From Hawksworthiomyces lignivorus (taxonomy: Eukaryota > Ascomycota > Sordariomycetes > Ophiostomatales > Ophiostomataceae): 64,000 nt of DNA. The notes under the pieces are model-generated. The model was given only the letters and a program-made list of their open reading frames with translations. It was not told the origin of the DNA and made no database searches. Position numbers and translations under genes: made by a program. Location of the stretch: NCBI GenBank assembly GCA_002917075.1, contig NTMA01000105.1:449-64448 (forward strand). The letters are read 5' to 3'. This document shows positions 34,193 through 46,170 of this stretch, in pieces. Each line of letters opens with the position of its first letter. Positions within the stretch are counted from its first letter, which is position 1.

Positions 34193-36190
34193 ATGGCCGG
34201 CGATTTGTCTCTCGGGCAGCTGCTGGTCAAGCAGTTGACGCCACAAAAGCTTTTCTTCCACCTCATCTTCTGGGGAGTGCACTGGGGCCTCTTTGCTTAT
34301 GGATGGTACGTAAACTCGAAGACTCATGGCAGGGTCTGATAATGAGAATGCATATGGCGGAAATGCCACACTAGAGACAGGAACCAGGCAATCAAATGCA
34401 TTGAGCGAGAAAGCACTAACTGTGCGGTGCAGGTTGAAGCAAGCAGAAGACCCGCGTTTGGCGGGCTTGAACACACTAACATTCTCCGTGTGGATTTCTC
34501 GAGGCGCTGGTCTGGTGCTCTCGGTTGACTGCATGTTAATCCTGCTACCGGTATGCCGTACGATTGTCCGCTTTGTACGACCCAAGATCCGGTTCCTACC
34601 GCTCGACGAGAACATCTGGTTCCATCGCCAACTCGCCTATGCGCTACTCTTCTTTTCCATCGTCCACACTTGCGGCCATTACGTCAAGTAAGTAGTAGTA
34701 TTTCTTTCAACTTTGGCTGTATCAGAGAGACTAATGGCAAATGTAGCTTCTACAATGTCGAATTGTCGCAGATTCGCCCTGTGACCGCCCTTGAAATCCA
34801 CTACACAGAGCCTGGTGGCATTACTGGTCATGTCATGCTCTTCTGCATGCTGCTCATGTATACTACGGCCCACCACCGCATTCGCCAGCAATCATTCGAG
34901 ACCTTCTGGTACACACATCATCTGTTCATTCCTTTCTTCCTGGGTCTGTACACGCACACTGTCGGCTGCTTCGTGCGTGACACTGCCGATGCCTTCTCTC
35001 CCTTCGCTGGCAAGCCGTATTGGACTCACTGCCTTGGTTACCTTGGCTGGCGATGGGAGCTTTTCACTGGCGGTTTCTACCTGATCGAACGTCTGTACCG
35101 GGAGGTCCGCGCCCGCCGTGAGACTCGCATCACTCGTGTTGTCCGCCATCCTTATGGTATGTCAGAAGATGAAATCCTTGATTTTTTTAGTGCGCTCTAC
35201 TAACACAACGGTGATTAGACGTCGTAGAAATCCAGTTCTCCAAGCCATCTTTCCGCTACAAGGCCGGCCAGTGGCTGTTCCTGCAGGTTCCCTCGATCTC
35301 CAAGTACCAGTGGCATCCATTTACCATCACCTCGTGCCCGTACGATCCGTATGTTTCCGTTCACGTCCGCCAGGTCGGTGACTTCACGCGGGCTCTGGGT
35401 GATGCCGTTGGTGCTGGTTCTGCTCAGGCCAAGCTCTACGAGGGTGTTGACCCCATGGGCATGTACGAGGTCGCTCTTCAGAACGGCCAGCAGATGCCGG
35501 CTCTGCGCATCGACGGTCCCTACGGAGCGCCCGCTGAAGATGTCTTCGACAACGAAATTGCCGTGCTGATTGGTACCGGTATCGGCGTTACCCCATGGGC
35601 ATCTATTCTCAAGAACATCTGGCATTTGCGCAACGGCCCGAACCCGCCCACTCGTCTTCGCCGTGTGGAGTTCATCTGGGTGTGCAAAGACACGACCTCC
35701 TTTGAGTGGTTCCAGACCCTGCTGTCATCGCTCGAGCAGCAGTCAACAGACGCCGCCCGCATCCCCGGCAGCAACGGCATCGAGTTTCTCAAGATCCACA
35801 CCTATCTGACACAGAAGCTGGATATGGACACGACCCAGAACATTGTCCTGAACTCTGTCGGTGCCGACTACGACCCTCTGACCGAGCTTAAGGCGCGCAC
35901 CAACTTCGGTCGTCCCAACTTCGGAAAGCTGTTCTGCACCATGCGGGATGGTATTCTGGACCGGACATATCTGAACGGCCTGGAGGGCAGCATGAAGACC
36001 ACCGTTGGTGTGTACTTCTGCGGTCCATCAGCGGCAGGTTAGTTACAGCCCCTCACACTCATTTTCTCTTCCTTTTTACAAGAATCCCATTCCTTTGCTA
36101 ACTGTAATTCCAGCACGCGATATCAAGAAGGCTGCAAAGGCAGCGTGCGTGAGAGAAGTCAACTTCCGCTTCTGGAAGGAACATTTCTAA
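34193..36190 (+). CDS. NOXA: NADPH oxidase NoxA/Nox1 catalytic subunit
   Basis: Membrane flavocytochrome making superoxide from NADPH and O2; in moulds it is activated by NoxR and Rac and controls fruiting, hyphal fusion and infection structures. Exons 34193-34305, 34433-34687, 34747-35156, 35219-36037 and 36114-36190 give 557 residues. Haem ligands by alignment with gp91phox are His102 and His116 (FHRQ...IVH) and His180 and His193 (YTHHLF...YTH). The FAD site is HPFTITSC; NADPH sites are DGPYGAP and GTGIGVTPWASIL; the C-terminus is VNFRFWKEHF. No EF-hands and no N-terminal extension argue for NoxA over NoxC and NoxB. Introns 3 and 4 have CTAAC branch points. Codons end in T (GGT, GCT, GTT) more often than in neighbouring genes. 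Confidence 0.97.
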
Positions 36191-39100
36191 TCCGTATATA
36201 CAACTTTCGGCTCTTTCGATTCTTTTTTATTTATACTTTTTTATATTCCCTTTCTAGCCTTTCTTTATTTTATTGCCGAGAAAAGCCAAAGCACCGAGCT
36301 TTCGCCTGTTTTCCTTTTCTCTTCACGCCTATCGTTTCAGACGCCAACAAAGTCCGGATGCAGGACAAAGCTCTCGACGACTACGGGTGGGGAGAAGGGC
36401 GAGCAGACAGGAATGGGAATAACAGGGAATCATCTGTAGACTATCAAAAGAGTGGTCGAGATGGGGATGGGGAAGAAGATGCGGCGTGGAATGACCAGAG
36501 GAAGACTTGAAAATACAAACTAAACAATCAGGTTTTGATGCGATGGACAAAGATGGTAGACTCATACTCTTTCTTGTTTCTTATTTGTCATAGTCGTCAC
36601 CATCTCGTTTCTCTCTAGCTTGGCACATGCCAACAGTGAAATACATTTCTTTATTTACGGACTTTTTTGATGTTTGCTACGACTCTACATAAGTGCTACA
36701 TCCCGAGAGAGAATAGACAGCAAATAATTGAACCTAAGAAAAATTTGCACATATTCTGCGCTGTACACACTGACTCGCTGGAAATGGCTACATCTGGCAA
36801 GTTTGCAGTGCCCGATACGTATTCGCTTAGGGGAGAGAAGCAAAGAGAGCCGACTCGACGAGGCAAAGTAAAGAAGACAGCCAAGTCGGGATGTGCCCTG
36901 GCCGCGAACATCATTTCGAGTGCGTCAACGTTTGCCAGATGGAGCAGCCACAGGGACCCCAGCTGAGAACCATGGTAGACGTACAGTTCCCGGCAGGTCT
37001 ATTTTTTTTTTTTTTTGTTAACCCTAGCCTTTGTTCCCTGAAGAGACACTGCACGGCCCTTCTCTCCACTGATGTGCCCGCCGCAGAAAAGTGGGAAAAA
37101 TAGAAAACCAAGCAGCGAGAGAGAGGGGGTTGTAAAACACAAAGTGTTACATGACCTCGAAAGGGCCAGCAAATAAACACAAAAACGAACGATCAGGCGA
37201 TCGACGTCAAACGCCCTCACTTAATTTTGGCTTTGCTGCCAAGTCGGATGACACCTGAAGCCGAGTCAATCAGAATCAATTCAATAGCAATCAATTATAA
37301 CATCTCGCCGAAGCGAAGGCGTTTCTTCTGTTGTGAATTGGGATACTCTTGGAATGAGAGACGGGTGAAGAAAAGCCAGGATAAAAGACAAAAAGTCGAA
37401 GAGAGTCAAAAGAAAATAAGAATAAATAGCGACTATAAAAGGGTTTTGCATTCACGCTGGGATCCGCAGCTCAGTTTGCTATTCGCCTTTATGCCTAGTG
37501 AACAGAAAACACAGAAGAAACCCGAAAGAACACCGACGATATGTCGCCCAGACGTTCAGCTTCCCTGACCCAGCGATCAGTTACAGGCACCCCCCCTTCC
37601 TCTCCATATCTTCTTCCATCAATGCTCCTCGTGGACGGTGGCCTGATACCCCATCGTTGTGGAACAATGGAGAGAATCCTCTTAGCCTCATGTAGCCTGT
37701 GTTATCTGACCTTCAAACCGTGTAGGCTTGTAAAACATGATTCCTCACCGTTCAGGCTTCACCTTGCCTCACCATTTCTATCCCTCCTGTCCCACATCTC
37801 CGGAGTATCAGAATATTGACGTCTGGCGTTCTTTCCGTTAGCCATCTAGAGTGATTAGAAGTGCCATGTGGGAATAGGATGAGCTAGTACGGTATGTAGC
37901 TCTGCGGAAGTTTCTGTGCAGTTTGGATCCGCTTGCTTCCGCTTCTTTATTGCTCTCCGCTGAGGTGACCCACCACCGGCTTCATGTGGTTGCCCAGTCG
38001 GCCGGCTTGTGGACTCGTCGAAAATTGGCTCGGTGAACATTGGCGCCGAGTGAAGTATTCCAAAAACGGGAAAAAAAAAAAAAAAAAAAAAAAAAGGAGT
38101 TTCTAGTAAAACTCTTGGGTGTATCTGGCAGGCCGCAGAATAGCTTCATTGGCGGCTTGTCAGCTTCTGCTACGCTGATACGTGACTACTACAATAAATA
38201 TAAGAGTGACCGTTGTGATTTTGTGATTAGGAACGTGGCCATGTAGAAGATGAACCTGTCTACTACAGCAGGTGCACCCTCCTTGTACCAGCTCGGGCTC
38301 TTTCATCGTTGATCCGTTCGTACTTGGCACTCTTGCATCGTCATCAAGAAGTAGATGTGGGCACTGCTCATCTTCTATTTCCTAGTCGAACAGGACCAAA
38401 ATATTAAAAAAAGCTCTTCTTAAACTTGCTTCATACGTGGCTAGCTAGTACTCATAAGCACGAGATTCTGTTCCAGAAGCCAGGTCTCTCGTGGCGCAAG
38501 GGCTGCGAGAAAACCGAGGCCCAGCTTGGTCTTAGCTGCGTCTCGGCTAGATTTGCTCACCTGCATTAGTGTTCTGTCTCAATCGCCAGCCTTGTCTACA
38601 TGTTCGCAGCAGAGGCCTACTACTGCGTTGGATCATCAGTAATGACATTTTGCAGCACGGATGCGACTGTATCAAGAGCCCTGAGTGGCCGGTGATGCAC
38701 TCCGCGATGTCAAGCACACTGTAAGAATGTTCTGCATCAAATAATGATGATACGGTTTGGTCCGTCTCGGCCCGGCTTCTGTTGAGCACCGGCAACTAGG
38801 TGTCTCTCCGGCGCCGCTACTGCTACCATTTCGCTGTTTTCATTTCTGCCCCGGACCAGCCCTTTATTGTAGCTCCGTATTCCGTTGAGCTTTGCGGTCC
38901 TTTCTCAGCTACTTTGAAGCTTTGGTGCTTCTGTGTTTTCTCTCATTTTCTTGTTCAGAGTTGGACATTTCTCTCAATAGCGAGTGAATAGTTACCTCAG
39001 CAGAGTATTGTCACTTCCTGGACCAGTCCCTCCGTGGATATCCTGAGCCAAGAAGGCTCTTAGAAATTAATTAGATGGAACACAAGGAGCTGGAAGATTA

Positions 39101-40688
39101 ACAGCTGCAAACTTCGAATGTGAGCTTTCATTATATCACAAGCTTGCATTTCATATAAAGTAGAACACTCAGCAGGGACATTTAGCCTTATCAATCGCAC
39201 CATTATACAATCAAGGCGTAAATAAGACGACTGAGAACAAACTGCATGCTATTAATACGCTTATTGCAAGAGTAAACGCTATTAATCTTTTGCAGATTTG
39301 TAGTGAAGCTACTGTTAGGTTAAAGACGGATTCTTCTACATCTGGTGATCGGCGGAAATTTCCCATTTGGGATACTCCGCCCGCAAATTTTGACGCGAAG
39401 GGATATTTCATGACGTTGGTACGAAGCATTTTGGCCTGAGATGCCACAGGATGTGTCAATCTGGTATTACTTGAGGTATGTGATTTCTCTAGAGTGCGTT
39501 GAGCGTCTTCCGATCTTCTAATCGGTTCTTGGACAGTGGAAGATCGCTTCGACTTTCCCCCCGTTATGCACCATTTGCACTTTTTCAACCCCCACACCAG
39601 ATGTTGCACACCAGATGTTGGTGCCAGTCAGGTTACGTCTTTATGACACTAATGTATTGTAAGACATTCTGGGAGCAGAATAGTGTAGATGTGAATAGGG
39701 GTATTCTCACCGCTCTATGTACGTAGCTTGGCAGCTGATTACAGTGGGATGCGGTTTCTGCCCTGCCCCAGTGCAACGGTCGGTGTGGACAAAAGGCGTT
39801 AGATGAGCTAAAGGAGCACGGGGGAGGTAATTGTCTGTCCTACAGCACGTTGCATCTGCGTCTTTTTATTTTATTTTTATCTTTTTTTTTCAGGTCCCGT
39901 GGAACCTTTGTTAGGACAACGACATGCGCAAGGACCACGACGAACCCAAATCTGAATGCCAGGCGCTAGAAGGAAAACGAAAGCTTCGGGTTGGAGCTAT
40001 CTTTTAGACTTTGTGCCATACTCGGACTACGTATGTAGAAGATGAAATGGTGAAAAGGATCACAGGTGTGGATTGCGTAGTTAGAAGCGAGAGTATAGCA
40101 AGCTACAGCACTATATCAAGATCAATTGCTGATTAAAGAAGGCCTCTGTTTTATTTTGTTTGTTCTGCTTTTTTTATTTCTTAGGTCACAAGATCTGCGA
40201 TTTCAGAGCTTCTGCATGTTTCTGGGATGAGCTGCGCGACCTTATCAAATGATCTCCACATAAACAGCTACTGCCCCCCTCTCTCGCCATCCCAAAGAGC
40301 GCAGCAAAGCAAGACAGATTACCCACCCCATTGACCAGCTATCCAGAGGTACTTTTTTTTTTTTGGTTCCTCTGGTGGGATAGCTTCCGGATCGCAAGGA
40401 AGATCGGCATTCTTGGGCTGAGAAAAGAAGAAAAAGAAGTGCAGCAAAAAGGAGCAGAGAAGAGGGACAAGACAAACACATAGCTCACAGCTCCCAACTC
40501 ATAGCTTCTTGCACAATCTTACCACTGACGGCTTTCACCCCATCTACCCCAGCCTGGACCCCAGACTAAAACGGCCGCTCCTTATCTCGCTGCTCGCCGC
40601 TTTTTGCCACAAATCCGCCCGACGTTCGAAAAGCAGGCACCACAAGTGCTACCGCTCCAACAGCTACAGCACAACCAAGCAATTCGCC
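36191..40688. other. Gene-poor region downstream of NOXA
   Basis: About 4.5 kb without a supported gene. The left part carries the NOXA 3' UTR and the right end carries the SYM1 promoter and leader. It includes poly-T at 37004-37017, a poly-A tract of about 24 at 38071-38095, and a direct repeat of CACCAGATGTTG near 39595-39620. The region is A/T-rich with frequent stops on all frames. I looked for transposase, reverse transcriptase or other domain fragments and recognised none, although a decayed repeat cannot be ruled out. Confidence 0.5.
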
Positions 40689-41293
40689 ATGCTGAGGTGG
40701 TAAGGTCGCCCCCGAAAGGATGTGAAAACTCGAGATCAATCCGCCGTCCTTTTTCCCATTTTCTCTGCTGACCCCCGCCCTCCAGGTACAAGGCACAGCT
40801 AGCGGCGCGGCCGCTGCTGACGCAGAGCGTGACCACGGCGGTGCTCTTTGCGACGGGCGACGTGACGGCGCAGCAGCTGGTGGAGAAACAGGGCGCGGCG
40901 AACCACGACATGGCGCGCACGGCGCGCATGGGCCTCTACGGCGGCGCGGTCTTCGGCCCCGCGGCGGCGACGTGGTACAAGATCCTGCAGCGGCACGTGG
41001 TGCTGTCGACGCCGCGGCGGACGATGCTGGCGCGCGTGGCGGCCGACCAGGGCCTGTTCGCGCCCGTGTTCATCGGCGTGTTCCTCGGCAGCATGGCCGT
41101 GCTCGAGGGCGGCAGCCCCAGCGACAAGCTGGCCAAGAACTACCGCAGCGCCCTCACCGCCAACTACGCCCTGTGGCCCGCCGCCCAGATGGTCAACTTC
41201 TCCGTGGTGCCGCTGGAGCACCGCGTGCTGTTTGTGAACCTGGTGTCCCTCGGCTGGAACTCGTACCTGAGCTATCTGAACAGCTCAAAGTGA
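40689..41293 (+). CDS. SYM1: Mpv17/PMP22 family inner-membrane protein Sym1
   Basis: Small multi-spanning protein of the mitochondrial inner membrane; yeast Sym1 is needed for growth on ethanol at high temperature and forms a channel. Exons 40689-40699 (only 11 nt) and 40786-41293 give 172 residues; the splice (GTAAGG...CTCCAG) restores MLRWYKAQLAARPLLTQSVT. Family marks are TTAVLFATGDVTAQQ, RMGLYGGAVFGPAAATWYK, then AADQGLFAPVFIGVFLG, and the C-terminal signature NYALWPAAQMVNFSVVP followed by HRVLFVNLVSLGWNSYLS. Four hydrophobic segments are visible. Length is normal for the family. It converges on UAP1. Confidence 0.96.
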
Positions 41294-41675
41294 GAGGCTT
41301 CGAAAAAGACATGGGCACTGGAGCGCACACGACTGAATGCCAAAAACAGGAGAGAGATAGAAAGACGGAGGATCTTACACTGAAAAGGGGATAAAAGGAA
41401 GGCATGGTTCTCCAAAGAGACAAAAAAAAAAGGGTACTTTCACCAGCATAGACCACATATTTGTATTCATGGCGTTCCATTTCTATCTAGTTACGCTTTG
41501 TCATGTATAAAATCATAATTTTTATATTCGTTTTGAAACCAATCCAATGCTTATTTGCTATAAAAAGGAAGAAACCTTCTTCTCAGGATATCCATCATGT
41601 TTTCCGCTGAAGCTCTCCACGCATTACATCCATCTTCCTACAATATTTACCTTGTGCAAAGATCGTGGCCCTTGC
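41294..41675. other. Convergent SYM1 / UAP1 3' spacer
   Basis: These 382 bp between facing stop codons hold both 3' UTRs. They are A/T-rich; no further gene is visible. Confidence 0.6.
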
Positions 41676-43145
41676 TTATCCCTCCAGCAGCGCCGGTACA
41701 ACGACCGTCTTGCCCTTGAAGTTCTCCAGGCCCTCGCCACCGTAGCTGACCAGCGGCGGCACCTCGACGCCAGCCTCGTTGGGCCGGTCGCTAGCGTCAG
41801 CGCTGACAGTCACAGTGGCACCGGCAGCCTCAATCCAGCGGCGGCCCTGCAGCATGATGTCGCGCTTGCTGGTGTCCGGGTCGTCCTCGCCGGTACCGCG
41901 GGCGTTCTTCAGCGGGGAGAACTCGTCCTCGCGCCGCACCTCGAGACTGGCAAAGCGCGCCAGCGGCACCTGCGGGAAGACGTCAAAGACAAACTGCTCG
42001 AGCTTGATGCCGTTGGGCTTGGCCGGCTTGACGGTCTCGCCGGTCTGCAGGTCGGCGTAGGGGATCTTCTTGCGGGCGACGTGGTGGGGGAGCTGGTCGG
42101 CCCACTGAGGGACGGACTTGAGGAAGCGCAGGCTGTAGTAGTGGTTGACGATGTTGGCGGCGCGGAACTTGAGGACACCAGGCTGCTTGGGGTCCTCGGC
42201 CTCGGCGTCGGCCTTTTCGATTTCGCTGTACTCAACGACGCCGGGCTTGCCGTCCTTCAGCAGGATCAAGCCGACGGGCTCGGTGGCGCTGCGCTTGCGC
42301 ACAACCTTGGTGGCGATGTCGACCTCCTTGCTGGCGGCGAAGCCCAGGAAAACAGGGTCGGCGACCTTGACCAGGCAGTTGTCGACGCAGTAGGCGTGGA
42401 CGTGCTCGATGCCGCGCTTCTGGAGGTCGTCCAGCACGCCGGACACGATCAGGGCCTTGTAGATGCCACCGTTGCCGTCGGGGGCCACGGCGACCTTGCC
42501 TTTGCCTTCCAGCAGGATCTTGCCCTCGTTGGAGATGCAGGGCAGCACGCCCTGCTCAAAGAAAATGACGTTCTCCTTGGCTAGGCCAAAGTAGGCGTTC
42601 TCCACGAAGAATGCCTCCGTCGGGCCCCGCGTGGGTCCGCTCGTCATGATATACCAGGGAACGACGGCGCCAGCGCCGGCCAGCTCCTGGACCTTGCGGA
42701 TACGCTCGGCCTGGATCTGGAAGAGGGACTTCTGGCTGGGCAGGCCGATGTCGTAGCAGCCCTTGGGCGCCGAGCTGCCGAGCCGGGTGCCCTGGCCGCC
42801 TGCCATCAGCACGACGCCCACCTTGTTCTTGGCGATCAGGTCAAGGCCGGCCTTGTACCAGGCGCTGATGTCCGAGGGGGCAGAGTCGAGGATGCTAGCG
42901 ACGGCCGACTCAGGGAGCGGCTCCAGCGACGTAGCAGCAGCACCTGTGCTAGCGTCGGCAGCCGGCTTCGGGTGCAGAGCTTCCTCGGCAAGCTCATTGA
43001 TGCGGTCTGGGTTGAAAAGGGCCAGCTGCTTGGAGAGCGCTGCTTGCTCAAAAGCTGTCAGCTGGTCGTAGAAGGTGAAGACCTGGTCTTGGCCGGCCTT
43101 GGTATACTTTTCCCGTAATTGGGCGACGTCGACTGTGGAAGTCAT
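41676..43145 (-). CDS. UAP1: UDP-N-acetylglucosamine pyrophosphorylase
   Basis: Makes UDP-GlcNAc from UTP and GlcNAc-1-phosphate, the last step before chitin, N-glycan and GPI synthesis; cytosolic. Intronless, 489 residues, normal for the fungal enzyme. The nucleotide-binding signature [15 protein letters not shown] lies at 115-129. Other family marks are [52 protein letters not shown] and FVFDVFP. The Met chosen opens a short helical N-terminal region ([19 protein letters not shown]) typical of the family. It diverges from the TDG gene. Confidence 0.97.
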   Translation of the reverse strand: MTSTVDVAQLREKYTKAGQDQVFTFYDQLTAFEQAALSKQLALFNPDRINELAEEALHPKPAADASTGAAATSLEPLPESAVASILDSAPSDISAWYKAGLDLIAKNKVGVVLMAGGQGTRLGSSAPKGCYDIGLPSQKSLFQIQAERIRKVQELAGAGAVVPWYIMTSGPTRGPTEAFFVENAYFGLAKENVIFFEQGVLPCISNEGKILLEGKGKVAVAPDGNGGIYKALIVSGVLDDLQKRGIEHVHAYCVDNCLVKVADPVFLGFAASKEVDIATKVVRKRSATEPVGLILLKDGKPGVVEYSEIEKADAEAEDPKQPGVLKFRAANIVNHYYSLRFLKSVPQWADQLPHHVARKKIPYADLQTGETVKPAKPNGIKLEQFVFDVFPQVPLARFASLEVRREDEFSPLKNARGTGEDDPDTSKRDIMLQGRRWIEAAGATVTVSADASDRPNEAGVEVPPLVSYGGEGLENFKGKTVVVPALLEG

Positions 43146-44652
43146 TGTGAGGGGAGAGGTGGAAGAGAGGAGCTGAGAGATAGGTTATATGTTGACTCTA
43201 ACAGATCTAAGTATGTAAAAAGCGTAAGCAGAAATGCACAGAAAAGAGGCCTAAAGAAAAAAGAAATATATACGGAAGCAGAATTGGGAGGTGAAGAGAG
43301 AGGGAGATGCACTTGGCAATGGAGGGGAAGCTGACCTTTATAAAAGAGCTATGCAGATCCGAAAGCCACGTAGGACGAGGGTCTGGACAGATGGGTGGAC
43401 GGTATTAGTAGACAATAAACAATAAATAAAGACGGGAAGAAAGTAAGAGGAACAGATTGAGACGAAAGAAAAGGAGTCAGGAGTCTCACATCATCTCGAG
43501 AAAAGGAAAAGAGAAAATGGGTGCCAAATATAGACTCCAAGTGTGAGTACTACTCCATACGGTCTTAGGTAGCATACGTAGTCTCGTAGTGTAAGCTAGC
43601 ACTGCAAGATGCCTTGAAACAAGGTACAGAATACGGGAAATCGCTGCTAGCAAACAGCCAAAAAAGTGGGATGGCCCCATGGAGGTAACGCAGTACGGTA
43701 ACTGGAAGTACAGACTCGTCGTAGCCGCAGATTTCAATGGCGGGGCAAGAGGGACTGGGCAAGAAAAAGCTGAGCCCAGGAATTCGCTGGGGTTCGATGG
43801 TCGTCCTTTCCTCTTCCGCCCTTGTGCCAGCCGCACCCTCTCCCATTCGCCAAGGTTGCAGTTGCCCAGCCAAAGAGCTTAGCTGTGGCTCGCTATGGCA
43901 ATAGCACGAGTAGAATGAGAGAGAATCCCCGATGCGGAAGGGGCAGAACACAGCCCCGCGCCATGGGTTCTCGTAAATGTACGCAACGACCGAAACACCG
44001 TCATTCTTTCCCATTCCTGGCGTTCTGGCATGAAATTGGGCAGGAGCAGGTGCGATGTTCTCTCAATTGGCTCTGTACATTTTGAAAGAATGACAGCTTC
44101 AATTCGGATATACGCACATGCAACTGAATTCACGCATATGCTTATGTCCTCATATGTTATTGAATAAGCGGCAGCGGAAGGATTCTGCAAGGAAAACTGG
44201 GATTGGCTTCCAGTGCTGCACATTTTGATGCAACAACAAAATTACCACCATAAAACCAGCCTTACAGCACAGCCTCTGACCGTTTTCGGGATTAGCTCAG
44301 GGGCATCGAGCTCAGGTCAGGCAGGCTCGGCAGGCTTGTCACCCTCTAAGTAACATCGTTGGAACTACGAGCAGATTCTAAGCCTGAGCATAGGCTTACA
44401 TAGATGCCTGGCGCCACTATCTTATCAATGCGAAAAGCTGAGAGGGAGCATTGTCAGCAACAGGATTTCGCACTGGTGAGACGAGCTGAGCTTGATTGTA
44501 GCTTTTTGCTTCATTTGATTTTCTTCTTCTTCTTCTTCTTCTTATTATTATTATTATTGTTGTTGTTGGTTTATTTTATTTTATTTTGTTTTATTTTTGA
44601 CCTGTGCCTTTTGCTACACATCCCCTCCTCTTTTTGTTCCAATGCTGCCACA
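43146..44652. promoter_or_regulatory. Divergent UAP1 / TDG promoter
   Basis: This 1.5-kb spacer holds both promoters. Upstream of UAP1 (43150-43470) the plus strand is purine-rich. The TDG side ends with a compound triplet repeat (44519-44575, listed separately) followed by T-rich pentamer repeats up to 44600. Small frames near 43486-44223 have no recognisable domain. Confidence 0.55.
44519..44575. repeat. Compound microsatellite (TTC)n(TTA)n(TTG)n
   Basis: A run of TTC triplets changes to TTA and then TTG triplets, followed by TTTATTTTATTTTG-like pentamers. It lies 50-130 bp upstream of the TDG ATG, probably in the 5' leader or core promoter. Confidence 0.9.
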
Positions 44653-45786
44653 ATGACGGCAGAGGACGACAAGCCGCTGCCGACGTTTGCGGGCCGACTG
44701 CAGGTCGCAAACTTCCTCTACCAAGGGGATGCCAAGGGAGGCAAAAGAAAAGAAGCAGCCCCGGCAGTGATGTCAGAGCGGGTGCTTCGTAGTCGAAGTG
44801 CCTCTGCGCTGGCCGGGTCTGCGGCGCGCTCCTCCAAGGGCTCTCCAAACGGGCCTCTGCGGACCAACAAGCGCAAGGCCGAGGCAGACGAGGCGGCAGA
44901 CGAAGAAGACGAGCAGGAAGCGGCGGTGGTGGGTAGCAGGGGAAAGACGATGCGCCCGTTCGGAGGGCGGGCAGCAGCATCCGAGACGACCGTGACGCCA
45001 TCACCGTCGCCGTCTCCGACCAAGAAGGGCGGCGCGAACCAGAGCAGCAGCCGCAGCCGCAGCCGCAGCCGCGGACGCAGCGGCTATGCGCCGCCGGCCG
45101 TGTACGCGCACCTGCCGGGCCTGCCGGACGCGCTGGCGCCGAATCTGCTGGTGCTGTTTGTGGGGCTGAACCCGGGCATCGAGACGGCGCGGACGGGCCA
45201 CGCGTACGCGCACCCGTCGAACCTGTTCTGGAAGCTGCTGCACCGCAGCGGCGTGGTGCCCGAGTTTGTGCGCGCCGACGAGGACCGCACGCTGCCGGCG
45301 CGCTTCCGCCTGGGCCTGACCAATATCGTGGCGCGGCCCTCGCGCAACGGCGCCGAGCTGCGGCCCCACGAGCTCGACGACGGCGTCGCCGTGCTCGAGG
45401 CCAAGGCCCGCCGCTGGCGGCCTGAGGTCATGTGCATGGTCGGCAAGGGCATCTGGGACAGCGTCGTGCGCGTGCGCTACGGCAAGGGCAAGGCCGCCGC
45501 TGCGCGCAACGGCCGCCCCAAGCCCGCCTTCAAGTACGGCTGGCAGGACGAGTCTGAGAACATGGGCGTCGTGCCGCCGCCCGACGGGGGCGAGGACGAG
45601 GACGTCGCCGACGGCGTGCGGGTCGATCCGGAGTGGCGAGGCGCCCGCGTATTCGTGGCGTCGAGCACGAGCGGGCTGGCCGCGACGCTGCTGCCGGCCG
45701 AAAAGGAGGCCATCTGGCGGCAGCTGGGCGAGTGGGTCGAAAAGCGGCGAGAGGAGACCGAGGACGTCGACGGCGGTGCTTCCTGA
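44653..45786 (+). CDS. G/T(U)-mismatch DNA glycosylase (MUG/TDG family)
   Basis: Base-excision repair enzyme removing uracil or thymine opposite G; fission yeast Thp1 is the nearest named fungal relative. Intronless, 377 residues. The active-site motif GLNPG is at 171-175 with Asn173 at the catalytic Asn position, followed by ARTGHAYAHPSNLFWKLLH. The helical LGLTNIVARPSR and the C-terminal loop VFVASSTSGLAA match the family; the loop corresponds to the NPSGLS/MPSSSA strand-inserting segment. The first 140 residues are disordered, with an acidic block (EAADEEDEQEA) and an SR repeat (SSSRSRSRSRGRSG), and probably act in DNA binding. Met at 44653 was chosen because upstream codons to 44404 encode repeat-derived hydrophobic sequence. 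Confidence 0.9.
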   Translation: MTAEDDKPLPTFAGRLQVANFLYQGDAKGGKRKEAAPAVMSERVLRSRSASALAGSAARSSKGSPNGPLRTNKRKAEADEAADEEDEQEAAVVGSRGKTMRPFGGRAAASETTVTPSPSPSPTKKGGANQSSSRSRSRSRGRSGYAPPAVYAHLPGLPDALAPNLLVLFVGLNPGIETARTGHAYAHPSNLFWKLLHRSGVVPEFVRADEDRTLPARFRLGLTNIVARPSRNGAELRPHELDDGVAVLEAKARRWRPEVMCMVGKGIWDSVVRVRYGKGKAAAARNGRPKPAFKYGWQDESENMGVVPPPDGGEDEDVADGVRVDPEWRGARVFVASSTSGLAATLLPAEKEAIWRQLGEWVEKRREETEDVDGGAS

Positions 45787-46170
45787 TAGCCCTGCTGGGC
45801 AATGCAATAATATTTTGGCAATTCACGACTGACGAATTTACGCGTCCTGTATATTACAATATAATCCGTGTTGAATATTTTGTATTTTTTGAGGCAGAAA
45901 AGAAAAAAAGATCCTGAGATCTCAATCTGTACTTTAAAAACCCCCGAGTTCATAACAATGCTCATTAAAAAAATGTTAAAGCACCTCCGACGGCAGCCCA
46001 ACAAAACGCCTCTTCCAGGCAAGATCCCAGGAAGATAAAGAAGTAGATGATAGTGCATAATACAAAGAGAGCGCGATCTCATAAAACAGGGTATTCCGTT
46101 GCGCTCGAAAACAGCATTAGTAAAAACAAGAAAACAACTTTTTTGTGCTCATCCTCCCCTCTTTGCCAGA
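45787..46170. other. Convergent TDG / GPI-protein 3' spacer
   Basis: These 384 bp lie between facing stop codons, are A/T-rich and hold both 3' UTRs. Nothing else is visible. Confidence 0.6.

Noticed and set aside
36191..40688. Possible decayed transposon
   Set aside because: The region is A/T-rich and gene-poor, but I saw no terminal repeats, target-site duplications or transposase fragments to support a call.
44404..44652. Upstream start for the TDG-family gene
   Set aside because: The extension would translate the TTC/TTA/TTG repeat into Phe/Leu runs, and no family member has this.
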